A stretch of DNA of 64,000 nucleotides from positions 25,018,956 to 25,082,955 of the forward strand of contig NC_045145.1 of NCBI RefSeq assembly GCF_008831285.2, read 5' to 3'. The position numbers and the translations under genes are program-made. The notes under the pieces were generated by a model. The model was not told where the DNA came from. It did no database searches and saw only the letters and a program-made list of their open reading frames with translations. Positions 22,171 through 35,139 of this stretch are shown one piece after another (within the stretch, counting starts at the first letter, position 1; every line of letters begins with the position of its first letter). Source of the stretch: Nymphaea colorata (Eukaryota; Streptophyta; Magnoliopsida; Nymphaeales; Nymphaeaceae).

Positions 22171-22596
22171 GATTTGTGAAATTTCGAAATGAGGATATAT
22201 TAAAGCAAAATTTTAGAAAATGGAGAGGATTTATGTGAACTCAAATTATGGCAAGTGGGGTATCCTTACTTGAGAATATGACACGAACAACGATAATAAT
22301 GGACAAATTTCCAAGCCTCTTTTGCGTATATTCCATTGGGAGTGTGCAAGTTGTTCTACAAGATTAGCCACTCACATGGCTCACAAATGCACAAATATGG
22401 TAAGCAAATCATTATAAACGCCTGTACATGTCCAATGCAAGTGACAGCACTCAATGAAAGCAATCACACTGCATTTCTACATCCAACTATTTAGCCTATT
22501 GGTAACTGCCGTCTGACCATTTTAGCTAATGACTAGTTGTGCCCTTGAAATCTTATTGTATATGTTGATGTAGTTGAATTATCCTTTTGTCATTCT

Positions 22597-22885
22597 TCAA
22601 GTCTTCTGTCGTATCCTTCTTAGACCTGCAACCACTTGCTTCATTTCCATTCTCTCGTTTGTAGACTCCCTTGAACACGACAAGCCTATCTCCATGGTCG
22701 TCACCAGCAGCTCTTTCCTAGCAGTGGCAGCTGATCTTTCAGTTGCAGTATTGTTGCTTTCGTTTAGAAGATGGCTGCCGATGACATCTGAAATTGCGAC
22801 TGGAAATGCTTCAGCCACCCATTGCCTCAAACTAAAATCCCCATCAAACTGTTCATCAGTAGGTTTTCTTCTGGTAAATAGAAGA
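22597..22885 (-). pseudogene. LRR receptor kinase fragment, C-terminal end
   Basis: The minus strand reads FTRRKPTDEQFDGDFSLRQW, then VAEAFPVAISDVIGSHLL, and after a linker MEIGLSCSRESTNERMEM. This is the C-terminal part of the kinase C-lobe of subfamily XII LRR kinases, including the conserved Cys-Ser...R-M segment. The N-terminal parts of the kinase are absent. It includes the tail that is missing from the pseudogene at 2820-6249. Identity over the shared part is high ('DVI', 'VAEAFPVAISDVI'), so the two are paralogous remains. A (TA)n(GA)n microsatellite begins about 60 bp beyond its upstream edge. Confidence 0.82.
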
Positions 22886-22940
22886 CCGCTCTCCCACCCA
22901 CTCTCTCTTACTCAGCTGATTTCAATATAAATAAATAAAC

Positions 22941-22942
<2 letters not shown>

Positions 22943-22980
<38 letters not shown>
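22943..22980. repeat. Compound microsatellite (TA)n(GA)n
   Basis: It has the same TA-then-GA order as at 13292, 19674 and 52391. The following 'ggactggcaaacccacccactctctcttt' resembles the flank at 13340. Confidence 0.8.
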
Positions 22981-22984
22981 TCCA

Positions 22985-24165
22985 ATAGGACTGGCAAACC
23001 CACCCACTCTCTCTTTGTCTCTCTTTATCTCTCTTTATCTCACCACATCACCTCTCCGGTCCCTCCCATGCCGTCAAAACCAATAAAGCAAAATAAAAAT
23101 AAAATAAATTCAAAAAATTTAAAATTCATAAGAAATCTTGACAACCTAAAAAACTTTCAAATGCTGAATTTTAGCTTTTTTTTTTTTTTTGATAAATACC
23201 CCCACATCTTCATCATTGGGAATGAGCTAGCATTTGGGGAACTCCTTGAGCCCTCTAACTAAGAGCTTTGAAGTCCTTTTTATCTCTCTTCCTTCATCTA
23301 TTCTTCTCTCCCACTTTCAACATTTTTTCATCTTCAAAGTTGGGATTCTCCTTTTCCAACCTTCATCTTCAATGAGTAGAAAGGGGAGCACATGGAAAAG
23401 TCGAAATTTTGACCTTTTTCCTACATTCTTAAGTTTTCCAACGTCACATTATTAGAAATTGTAGAAAAAATTGGTGTTTTGAAAGTTAAGTAAAAAGTTC
23501 GATAATTAATATTTTTTTCTATTATAACTATGACTGAGTTTCCAAATTGATGGGCTTCCTTGAAACTTTTGGTGGCCTATCAATTCAGAGATTATATTTA
23601 GTGTCTTAGCTCTCATTATTACTTTCCAACAAGTCCCTATTTTACTTGCAGCAGTGAAGTCTTTTTTCTTTAGTGAAACAAAACGTGATCAGATTGGAGC
23701 TTCCAATCGTCAAATTTCAAGGTCATGTACATTTCGCATCGTCCAGACTTTGCATATGACATCTAACAATAAAAGATGGCATGAATAAATATGACATTCT
23801 TAGTGACTTCTATCAAATTTTCGTTCCTTCCTTCGACTGTTTAAATTTACATGCTTTGAGCAATGTTGGTTAGTTGATTACTAAGCCAAATAAGAAGTGA
23901 AATATGATTTATCAAAAAGAACTAGCATTTCTACTGTTAACAGCCTTTGCCAGGAGTTCGTTGAAAATTTGTAATCTACTATTTTTTAAATACAAAATCT
24001 GCCCTATACACACACACACACACACACATGTACATACACACATACATATATGATAAGAGTTTTTAATTTTGATTATCTACCAAAGTTTCTTATTAGCTAT
24101 CTCCATTGTATGACACTTGTAGGCCAGTAGGGAATAATTTGAGGGGTTTGTATCTTTTGTTATTT
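22985..24165. other. AT-rich intergenic, nothing recognised
   Basis: It holds a CA microsatellite at 24008-24028 and long A/T-rich tracts. No gene, RNA or transposon end is recognised. Confidence 0.4.
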
Positions 24166-24199
24166 ATTGTCTTTCTGGAGTCCTGGTATTGGGGTTGGG

Positions 24200-24640
24200 A
24201 ATAGGGATGTTAATGTTTCAGATTCAAATAGGATACATCTTGAACTATATCTGTTTTTTTGGATATTCACATATCCATATTCAAATTCTGATTTAAATAC
24301 AAACAATGGATCTAAAATCCGATATGACAATCTGAATTTGAATTTTGAATCAATTCTGGCTGATTTTCAAAATGTAAGAGCATTTGAGTATAAGATTTTT
24401 ATTTAGAACTAAATCCAATCCATATCTGAATCTGAATCCGAATTGAGTTGGATATATATGTACATCCAAATCTGAATCAGGATCCAATCAGATGTCATTT
24501 CTTAAACCAGAATCCACTCCAATTGCTTAATTGGATGTTAAATTTTTTTCCATATCCGATATTTTTTGAACTGGTTTGGTTGGATATCCAATTAAAATCA
24601 GATACATTGACAAATGACAACCCTAATTTGGTCGGAATTG
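24200..24640. repeat. GATTCAGATTC-type repeat (R2)
   Basis: Imperfect copies of 'aatctgaatc' and 'ggatatcca' occur on both strands. They resemble the blocks at 9055-9340, 17450-17740 and 59930-60290 but in a different arrangement. The block is probably one end-rich, non-autonomous transposon, although no clear termini are seen. Confidence 0.5.
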
Positions 24641-24649
24641 TCTCTATAT

Positions 24650-25420
24650 GACCTTTCGGCTATGATTGACCATATCCATTCAATGACAAATTCTAAAGTA
24701 CTCTTTGGTGGAATTTCACAGGTTATTTTTTCATTTTGATTCTCCATGTTTTCTAACTTGATTTTGTTTAGCACTCAAAATAATCTTATTTGATCATTTT
24801 CTTGGAACTATAATGGCTTGAGCAGCCTTTACTCGGCCAAAGATACGAGAGATGGTGATACGGCCACTACAAGAATACCCCTTACCTCTGACGGGGCTTT
24901 TTTTCACCACCAACAGGGCTGGGTGAAGCTACGTACATCGCAACTTGCCTCTGCATATGCCAATAATAACAGTATGTAACTGTTCCATATATCTGTCCCA
25001 AATATTAGGCAGAGTTATGTAATATTATGTTACAAAATTCCATGAATCTGTCCTAAATATTATGGCAGATAAGTATAACAATAATATCCAGTTGTGATTA
25101 CCAGACGACCCCTAGTTCCTGCTTTCAGCTGGATAACATGTTTAAGATGCTTATGTCAAGACATTTAAATGATATTTTGATTCTGTTTTTTTTTTAGAGC
25201 TAGATGCTGGTTGGTTGTTGGCTTGCATCAGCTACTTATCTTCCACAGGTATATATGATTGTCATATTTTTACACTTATGTGAAATAATTGCTTATTTGT
25301 GTGCTTATATGTGAAATAATTGCTTTTACAGTCTTATGTAATATTTTTCCTTTTTTTTTATTTCTTTCTTTTCCATTCAGCTTTTGCCTTTAATTACTTT
25401 TTTCTTGATTTTTTTTAGCC
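24650..25420. other. Intergenic, possible CACTA-type end
   Basis: CACTACAAGAATACCCC at 24865-24881 resembles the CACTACAAGAAA terminus of plant CACTA transposons. No partner end with a matching 3-bp duplication was found. The rest is AT-rich with no gene. Confidence 0.3.
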
Positions 25421-25424
25421 TGAC

Positions 25425-25745
25425 CTTCACCTTTGAGGGAATACATCACCACCCCAAAGCTACTACGAAGCTCCACCGCTTTGGTGGTCATGTGTAGCTT
25501 TGTCACGTATCCAACCCGCTTCGCCTTGCGGGTTTTCGACAAGCCAAAGGTTCATAAGTCATTATTTTCGCGGTATAGGCATAAATAACTTATATGCCTA
25601 CCCAGTACTCTTGATTACTGACCCAGAGGAATCACTACACAAGCCCCGAGCCAATCTCTCAACTCTCATTTTGCTACCTACCAAGATCTTACAAAGCATT
25701 TTGGCTTCTCTCTCAAGATATCTTCCTCCTAAATCCTTGTAAATG
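25425..25745 (-). mobile_element. Retrotransposon remnant related to the Tat-like element
   Basis: The sequence 'catcaccaccccaaagctactac' (25445), 'ccaccgctttggtggt', 'gacccagaggaatcactacac' and 'gccccgagccaatctctcaactc' aligns, in order and orientation, with 39345-39725. That is the noncoding stretch between integrase and the 3' LTR of the intact element. It shows that a diverged relative was once inserted here. No coding part or LTR of that relative was recognised nearby. Confidence 0.65.
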
Positions 25746-27170
25746 GTTGATTACCAGAGTCAATAGCATTTCCTAGTCTCAACTTTCTCAACTTCACATG
25801 ACCTTTCCTTACTGCTCATATTCAAGATGTCTCAAGATATCATCCATTGTTTGGCAACAAAAATTTGAAATTTTATCCATCTGCTCAAGCAGGTACTAAG
25901 ACTAAAGAAAAGCCACATCATTGTGTGAGAAGACACTTTTAAAATGTTTTTAAGCAAAACTGAAAATTATCACTTTTACAAAAATTCTTAACATCAAATG
26001 GCATATCACCAAGAGGAAGGATGTTGGTTGTGACGATTGCTAACATCAAATGATATGGAGGAACTTCACTCAAACAATAATAGTGACAATTTTCCAGAAA
26101 TGTTTGAGTCCTCAACTGATTGAAAGTTTTACAAATGGTTTAGGTTAAGCTCTTATCTTTCCCCAAAGGAAGCCCAAGATAAATCAATTCTCTGTGGTGG
26201 ATTGTGTAAAATTATCAAGTGCATGATAATGACAACTACAGGATTGGACTCTGTTAGACTCTAAATGTACAACTATCCAGCAAAGTTGATCAGTCTTGTG
26301 CCCGGGTTACATGAGGACTTTGCAAAATATGTTCTTGACCACAAACTAATGAAGCATTAGCAGAAAACATCCAAACACAATGTCATCATACATGGAGGTG
26401 TCATGGACTTGACTTTATTTATGTCATCTACCTACTCCTTACCATGACCTTATGCTGCCCTTTGCATGATATGTTGACTTGCTTCCTGTTTGAGATATCT
26501 ATGAAACGCCTGAACCAAGCTACACCACTTAGAGAACAGATTTTCATTCATTGACTACAAATGATAACCCTAGAGTTTAGCTTCGACCCTGGGAAACATG
26601 ACCAAGCGATGAGGTGAATCTCAAAACTCTTGAATCCAGGTCAGAAAAAAAAGTGATTAAGCTAACAACTGAGGAAACTGTTTCACCTGAAACAAACATA
26701 GACTTCCAAAATTTCCTATCCACAGCAACAACATACAACACTAACGTTCTTGACAAGCATGACAACTTAATTGAAATGAAGGCACCATACTTTCTAAACA
26801 CAGAAATCCCTGAAGAGACCTCCAGTCCATGTTATGAAATCAGAACTACATGCAACCGATCCACCTGATGCCTACAACTGAAACCTGACCAAATTGTGGC
26901 ACTAAAAACCTCCCAATACATGACCTAAAGCTGAAGTCAAGAGAAGCAGCAAAACAAGGTACTCGATCAGCAATCATGAAGTGGATTGGGGAAAATACCT
27001 GCAGATACTATGATATAAGTCTTCCCCATACAGTCGATGATTACAAATTAGGCGTCCTCTTCATCGAACTATTATTCCATGTCGATGGCACTGTATTCAA
27101 TTTCTCCGATGCAGAATCCATAACCCACAATAAGCAAAACTGAAAAAGGATTACTGAAGGCCGGTTTTCA
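25746..27170. other. Intergenic, no gene recognised
   Basis: Several short open frames exist (for example 26614-26868, plus), and the composition shifts to A- and C-rich phrases. This might be decayed retroelement coding sequence, but no motif supports it. Confidence 0.3.
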
Positions 27171-27173
27171 CAA

Positions 27174-27508
27174 TTATCGTTCTCCCAAGTGGCACAAGTA
27201 GAACTCGGGATATAAACCGGGTGAAGGAGGTGCCATCGTTATCGGTTTGTCGACCGCGGCATCTGGATTGGAAGCTGGGGTTTCAGTTGGTGCCGGATCT
27301 TCCATAGAACTGGTCGCCGGGTCAGAGGGGAGCTGGTATCGTGAAGACGATGGCACCAATTCCTTCGAGTTAGGCATATCGCCCCTCGGTGGGGCCGGCA
27401 CCCCTTTTGAATGAGATTTAAAGATAGGATAAAAAAAAAATCGGTCTTCCATAACCTTTCATTAGTACTAGGTGCTTCTGAACAGTTCCTTAATTGTGGG
27501 AGGGGCAC
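27174..27508 (-). other. Pro/Ser-rich open frames, unassigned
   Basis: Two overlapping minus-strand frames exist. One is rich in Pro, Ser and Ala (VPAPPRGDMPNSKE and PAPTETPASNPDAA). I recognise no family. A short exon or a retroelement scrap are both possible. Confidence 0.2.
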
Positions 27509-27509
27509 T

Positions 27510-30500
27510 TTAAAAGGATGTCATATTTTCTATAACGAGTCAATGTTTCCCTATAAACAAGGCTTATTTCATTGAAAATTTGTAATTTGTAAAGGAACAG
27601 TTTCGTGGTTGAATATTTTTATATTAACTTGGAGAAGTAGCCTTAAATGACATTATATTTTCCAGTCTTCATTAAAATTGTGAAACAGACAGTTCTAAAG
27701 ATACTTCTTCAGTATTTCCTATGGACTTCTTGCTTCCACTTGCATGTGCACTGCACCTTATGTTTGCTTGTGTGACTGGTTGAGTTTCAGTTTGGGACTG
27801 CATTCTAGGATCAAGAGGTTGGAAAGGCTGAGCTGGTGGAAACATTCAGTTTTTTCCTGCTAGTTAGCAACTTTTCATTTCACATCCCTTATTTTTCGTA
27901 TTTTCTTTCACAAGATCCTTCCTTTCTGATCTTTGTGCTGATAATAGTGTCGGCCCAAGAGTAGGATGGGCCTTCTGGTCACTTGCTGAAATTGAGTCAT
28001 TAGAAAACAAGTCCTGAAAATTTCTGGGTTATTCAATTGCTTTGAATTGCTTGAGAGCAGTACTTGCCATGAATTTAAAAAAGAAACAGTCTCAAATAAT
28101 GTCAGCTACCAACAAATTGGATTTTGAACTGGATTTTGGCCATCTCAATTAATGTCCAAAACATGTACATCTGTATGTGATTAAGGTACATTGTTTGTTA
28201 GAGGTAACTTTAGACTGTTTGTGCGGCTGCAGATGTCCTGATGAGTATAAGAAACATGGTAAATTTGACAACATACAACCTTGGTTAAATCTTAGCATGT
28301 TGTTGAGAAAAAAGTAAATTAAAATAAAAACATAGCTAACATGAAATATGAAAATAGAAAAGGTGCAAGTGTCAATCACAAAATGGAGGGGGGGGACACT
28401 TGAGCGATAAGAGGCAGCTGAAGCGGGTGGTTGCGTGCTTGCTCCAAATAATAGTGGTAATATGTGCTTCTTTCTTTGGTACTGGTTATGACATGATTTA
28501 CCGGTGGTAAAAACAACCGTTGAAGTTTTATAGTGGTGAAGACATATATGGGTGTTAACATTTAACAATCACCAGTATACATACGATTTAACGGTGACAA
28601 AAATCCACCGTAGGGCATATATACCAGCCACGAAAATCACCGGTATGGATAAATATCTACACCTTTCTCCTATCAAGTTCTAGTTCCAATCAATCGAAGA
28701 TATGTCTCGCGGGATCTATTCCTTACAAGTCAATGCACTAAGGGGAAAGAAAATGCAGCCACATGTTGAAAGACATCGTTGGAAAGATGAAATCAGCACT
28801 GAAAAATAAAGTATTCTGTTGCTTTCACCATTATAATTTCCCTCCATCAAAAGGTGTATCTATACATCAAGAAATCATGGTGATTAAAAAAGAAGCCAGC
28901 TTCACCTTTCATGACGTTCCCAGCTTTCATACAATGAAGAACAAAATGATATTCTTCCTTTGGTGATTTTAATATCCGCCTTTGGATTAGTTTTACATGT
29001 TGGCTAATTCTTTGGCTTATTTTTACAGGTTGACTAATTCTTTTGTTTTATTTCTATCCAAGTGTCAGACTTAAAATTAATTTTAGTTAACAAAGGAAAA
29101 ACATCCTCAGTTTTTGTGTTTGCAGTTTTCAACGAACAAGGAATGATCCTTTTGGTTCTATATTCTAGTTCCTTAATTTTTATATGTGAGATTTTTCCAC
29201 AAAAATCTTTGCCTTAGAGGCAAAATTCCATAATCAATCCTGCATGTTGCCACATCAAAAACCCCGAGATACTTTTTTACATATATATCTCACTTTCAGT
29301 CATTGACATTTTTGAAACTATACTCTTCAACTTGGTTCACTTAATAGATCCTGTTGGTTGTTATACCTATTAGTGAGTTACATCTTTCTACTGAAACTCA
29401 TCCCCACAATCTTGATCTATATAATTTTGGAGTTTCTACGGAAGCCATTAATTAGCAATTTTTCCTTTCTAGTTTTATTTTCTTGATAATATTTTTAATT
29501 TGAAGGGATACTTTCATCGTTTGGGTGACTAATATTTTTTAGTGCTTTGGCCTTCTTTCAGGTGGTGGGTAAAATCCTGCTCACCTGAAGGGATAATTTC
29601 ATCATTTGGGTGATTACTTCAATACTTTTGACGAGATCAAGTGTTTGTTTGAAAAACCGAAGGAAAAGTTGGGTGGACACTTGGTGTTTCACAAAAGGAG
29701 TTATCTCTTATTTTTCTCATTTAATTTGTGGAGCAATGTCTCTTAACATTGAAAACATTGTTGGTTTGGATTTTAGAGTTAAATACATTGACGTCGCACG
29801 TAGTGATTGGGAAAACATATATACGTTACTTTTTTACAGTTCAATTAAAAAAAACTATGTGTTAATCTGTTTTTAAATCCAATGTACGGGGACTTTCTGT
29901 AGTGAGATAGATCTTCATGATTGATGTATACACATGCAGCTACATTCCAAAATGCAATTGTTACGTTAGAAAGAATTTTATCATGAAGGAGCATGATTTT
30001 TAATGCAGAGACAACAGCATGTATAAGAGATTTTGAACATCGTCTTTACTTTACTCTGTGCAACTAAAATCTTTCCTTGTTGGGTCCTGAAATTATTTTT
30101 TTACAAATTGCGAGTCAACCAGACCCCTACTGAAACATAAAAGGTTGTAGGATAATAATTGAAAAAAATAAGAGAGTCTTCACTAGAATTGTGTACAAAA
30201 CAATGGGCCAACATCAAATTTCCTAAGACAAGTATAAGTGGCTTTCTGTCGATTTCTTTTCTGTTTCCTTCTCCCATTTTATCTCTCCTCACTCTCTTGA
30301 ATCTTGTTCGTTGCCTTCTATTTGTAAGGGATTTATGTTGAGCAAGAAAAAGTCCCCAGCCATCTATGGCGATCGGTGAGCACACCAGAGCTTGAGTAGC
30401 GGCAGTAAAAACACAACAAGTGTTATTTTTTCTTTCTCTCACCCCCTCAAGTTTCTTCTACATTTCTTTCTCTGAGGGTGTTCTACTATGTCACCGGTGT

Positions 30501-33455
30501 GTGGGGTACGGTGCGGGTGCCGGTGTGATACATCTCAAAAAATTCTAGTGTGGCGGTGCAGCATGGGTATTTATTATTATTATTAATTTATTATTATGAT
30601 ATATTAATAATATCAAATTTGATTAAAAAAAACTGAAATCAATAAGGTGTGGGTTGGGTGCGAATTTGGGTCGCAGACACGACGCGGGTGCATCACTAGG
30701 GTTGCTGCACCCGGGTGACATAGGTGTTCTGTGGCGAAATCGGGCCCCTCATTTTTTATTCTTTTTTTTATTTGTTTTCTCCTTTCTCATTTTTTTACTG
30801 ACGTGGAATATGCCCAAATCTTTTTTTTTTCTTTGGTTGCTCATGCTGCACACTGCAGGGGCTCATTATCAACTGACCCCACCTGATGACAAAGAATAGG
30901 AGATTTGGCCGAAGAAGAGATTCAGTGCTATGGGGTTCCTTGGTGAAATAGAGTCTAGCAGGGGGTAGTAACGGTGAATATTTTTTTATTGATTTGTGCC
31001 ATTTTTCTTTTCTGTTGTTCAGGAGCAAGCAAGATGGCTCTCTGTAGTCGGTGTGCATGCAACATTACAGGGCAGAACAAAAAATCATGTGATAACACAA
31101 CTACATGATTTATTTTATGATAGACTCAAGTAATATCATAATTACAAGTAGGCAATAAGCACTCAAGAAAATTAAATGCAACAATGACACTATATGAACT
31201 GGTTTAACGATAAAAAGACGTTTACAAAGAGGTCATAAATAGTAAAACAAACCAGATTGCAATAAAGCAACTGTAGGATTCGTTTTATTATTCATTCAAA
31301 TAAAATCGTGTCTACAAAAAGAGTTTCTATCGTCAAATTTATGTGTTAAATGGAGAGGGAGGCATGAGTATGTTAACCATCATCCATATTAAGATACTAT
31401 GCATAACGTCACATATGTATATTTCATGATGGTCACAACATATTATTGCATTTCAGAACCCAGTTTTGATAGACTATCTAAATAAGAAATAGTGTCTCAA
31501 CTGCGGGCATGTACAAATACAATTCATGCTAGCACACTGTCACTACAATATTTTTGTTTATGCCCTACGACCAATACTTCAGGACGAGAACCGTAGCGAA
31601 TAACATCTACACTTGGTCAGGACAATGAATGAGTTTTCCTATCCAAGCCATTTTACATATTTTGTGTGAACCACAATTGCGCGATAACCTTTTCCACCTT
31701 TTTTTTCTCTCTTTCTCTTTCTACCCTTAAACCCACCAGTTAAGCTGCAGAAGTGTAATGTAAATATATGATTTCCCCATTCTTTTAAACGACAAAAGAT
31801 TGAATGCATGACAAAACAGAGAGGTCGGAATGATTGCGTTTTGCTCCTCTTCGTCCCGTGGCAATGTCTTTCTTTTTACTAGCGCCTTCTAGTACTCCAG
31901 AAAGGTTAGTTGGATATGCAGTTGTAAAGTTCCTATTTTCTATAACCACATCAATTGGAGGCTTCAGATTCTTGTTTGGACATAATGTCTTAAAAAGGCA
32001 GATTATGTCGGTTGGATTTCTCTCGTGCTACCCTCGTGTGTGTTGATTGCTCTTCCATATCAACTTCCTTCTTGCCTTTTAGGGTCTTAGACCAAATCGC
32101 CTCTAACGCATCACCTCTCTCTCTGCCTCTATATTATCTCTCTCTTTATCTCCCGCCCGATCCATCATGGTTTCCACCGGTGAGTACTCACTACAACAAA
32201 TGTTGGAAACTGGAATTAGGATTGAGCCATTAGGATCGGTTTGCAGATCCTTTCCTAAATCTCAACGTAAAAAAGATGTGTTACTTGTGACAATAAAGCC
32301 AATCCCTCGCCCCCTTTCTGGTGAAAATCCACCTTCCGCTCATCCCTGTGGCCCTTGCCATTGCAGCATGCACTGATGTCAAGCATCCATCACAATCGAC
32401 CGATTGTTGCTGACAGAAGAGGTGAAGAAGAAGAAAGGTTTCTCAACTCTGTCATTGCTTCCCAAATTTTTCCATTTCATCAAAAAATCCATGATTCACC
32501 TGCTTTGTTGCTCGTTTTCTGGCATTTCTCCTTGCTTAGTTTGCTGGTTGCCCACCTCGCCATCGTCATGTTGTTGTTCATCTCCTCTGCTTGCAGCAAT
32601 CGCCGAATTGCTGGTTCGCTCGGATTGAATAGGAGTTTGGTTTTCGAATATTTGTCGAAAATAAGAGAAAATATATGGTTAATAAAAATTTCAAGAAATA
32701 TTAAAAAATTAATTAGAATCTGGCCAGGCTCACTCTTAAATTGGCCATGAAATGTAATCTGCTTGCAGTCAGCTCAATTGGATGAGCGCAAGAATTAGGG
32801 GATGCACAGGTGACCAACTCTTGGTAGAAGGCAGAGGAAGAGGTTGAGAAATCTGGCCGCATTTTAAGGGGGATATGGGATTTTTCTTTGAAATTTTTGT
32901 TTAAGGTGGCCGCATGTTAGTTGTTTTTTTTTGTGGATTAATGTCTTTGTTTCACTTTTACCCTCACATTTTGCACAACATATTCATTAGCTCCAGCATT
33001 AATTCTGTGGATTAATGTCTGGATTTCTCATGTTTTGTTGATTCGCTTGATTGTCACATGTGACAGAAGGAACGTAGGGTTTCCTTCATCTTTTCAGTTG
33101 TTTCAATTGTGGTTTTTTTTTTTTGTTTGATTTTTTGTTGCCTTTGTTGACAATGCAGAATCTCGTGTTTGGATGATGTGACTAACGTGGATTGGCTCCT
33201 TCTCTTTTTGTTTTGTCAGGCTTGGGTTGAAGATACAGGAGTTAGGAAGATGAGGTATTCTGGTTCTTCACTTCTTTGTCTTCTTTTGATTGTTTAGGTA
33301 TTCTGGCTCCCTCCCTCGTCTCTCTCCTTTCGTTTGTTCTTTTTCTACCAAACAATGCCAACCAGAATTACCCAACGCCTTTTTATCATCAAAATCAGAC
33401 AGGCCAAATTTTGTGGACTCATTTAGGGGAACCAGAGCCACTCAACCCTGGTCCG
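27510..33455. other. Long AT-rich stretch without a supported gene
   Basis: I find no convincing coding region in nearly 6 kb. Possible CACTA-type ends are 'tttctgtagtg' ending at 29904 and 'cactacaatatttttg' at 31543. Between about 28500 and 28650 short inverted phrases such as 'caccggt' and 'accggtggt' recur, as in subterminal repeats of such elements. About 30480-30720 is a G-rich block with 'gggtgcgggtg'-like phrases at both ends, possibly another MITE. Open frames such as 28763-28966 and 29610-29876 have no recognisable domain. Confidence 0.3.
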
Positions 33456-33462
33456 TTCTCCA

Positions 33463-34857
33463 GCCATCACCACCAAACCTGGCCACAGCCACAGGTGCCG
33501 AATGGTTACACTCGATTGTGGTGTTGGCCAAGGCTTAACCGTTCCACACAATTCACTCAGGCTACAGTGATTGGCTGTCCAACACCCTGCCCTCTCTTTT
33601 ATTCATGCTCTTTCCCCACCAATAGAAAAGAATGCGAGGAGAGGATAGACTTATTATGAAGCTTTTACTCTTTTTAGTTATTCTATAGCTTCTACATCCC
33701 CACTTCTATTAATGAGAATATTCTTTGCTGACCAGGTATCTCTTCTACATTTCTATTTTCAAATTTCCCCTCCCTTGAAGACTGAGATTAATTTAGGCTG
33801 TGCCCATAATTTGGCCATAGCCTTTAATATTTCTATTTTCCTTTTAACGAGTTCAGAAGAATTTTAATATGAGTTAAAGATTAAACTTGGCTTGGATACT
33901 TAAGATACAGTAAAAATTAAACTCTGCTTTGTGCTCTCATTCAAACACAGGACACTATACTTGCACTTTCAGTGGGACCTGAGTTATGCCAAACTGAAAA
34001 TCTTGAATTTGTTTTTAAGGATTAATGCACTTGAAGACAATACATCAGCCTTTATTGATTATAATTTTTTTATTATATTTTTTGCACATAGGCCCTCATT
34101 TGACTAAGGTTACTTCAATCTTTAGGTGTGATTGTGATACTACACACACATGTTTGCTCCAGTCATTACCACGAACCTGTCCAGAGCCACAGGTGCTGAA
34201 TGGTTACACTCAATTCGGGTGTTGGCCAAGGCTTAACCATTCCATACAATTCACTCAGGCTACAGTGATTGGTTATCCAACACCCCATCCTCTTTTTTTT
34301 CATGCTCTTTCCCCACCAATAGAAAGGAATCTGAGGAGACGATAGACTGATTATGAAGCTTTTACTCTTTTTAGTTATTATGTAGCTTCTATATCCCCAC
34401 TTCTATTAATGAGAATATTCTTTGCTGTCCATGCATCTGTTCTACATTTCTATTTTCAAATTTTTCCTTCCCTAAAAACCAAGATCAATTTAGGCTGTGC
34501 CCAGAATTTGGCCACAGTCTTTCATATTTATATTTTCATTTTAACGAGTTCAGAAGAATTCTAATCTAAGTTAAAGATTGAACTTGAATCCTTAATTTAT
34601 GGCAAAAATTAAACTCCGTTTGGCACTCTCATTCAAACACAGAACACTATATTTTGCACTTTCAATGGGACTTGAGTCATGTCAAACTGAAAATCTTAAA
34701 TTTCTTTTTAAGGATTAATGCACTTGAAGAGAAGTATGTTAGTCTTTATTGGAATATAATTTATTATTATTTTTTTTAGCACATTGGCCCTGATTTGATT
34801 AAGGTTACTACAATCTTCAGGTGTGATTGAGATACTACACACACATGTTTGCTCCTG
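33463..34857. repeat. Tandem duplication, two units of about 697 bp
   Basis: Unit 1 (about 33463-34160) and unit 2 (about 34161-34857) are clearly similar end to end. Both begin near 'caccaaacctggccacagccacaggtgc' or its variant and end in 'gatactacacacacatgtttgctcc'. The best kept part is 'gttggccaaggcttaacc...caattcactcaggctacagtgattgg'. Substitutions and small indels are scattered. The short frames inside are not kept between the units, so it is noncoding. Confidence 0.85.
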
Positions 34858-35134
34858 CATGATACGGATTGACTTGCCAAAATCTCTTCGAAGCTACATA
34901 TAGTCAAGTGGTCATGCATGATATGTTGATTCTGTGTATGTCCTCGTGCTTCAAAGGTTTCAATCATTTCTTTCTACGTTTCCTGTTATTTTAGCAAATA
35001 GGGATGGGTAAAGTAGCCAACTCTTTGGCTTATGCTGCTTGCTAAAGCATAAGCCTTATGCTTGTTCCCTGTAGCGTGAGAGAAGGCTTTGGACCTAAAG
35101 GAATCTGACTTTTGTGTTCTGGGATGCAATATAG

Positions 35135-35139
35135 GATAT
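35135..35139. repeat. Target-site duplication GATAT, left
   Basis: These five bases are repeated exactly at 52129-52133, on the other side of the LTR retrotransposon. Five-base duplications are typical of Ty3/gypsy integrases. Confidence 0.95.

Noticed and set aside
24865-29904. A 5 kb CACTA transposon between CACTACAAGAATACCCC and the end at 29904
   Set aside because: The flanking triplets (ggc and aga) do not match, the ends are only partly similar, and no transposase motif lies between.
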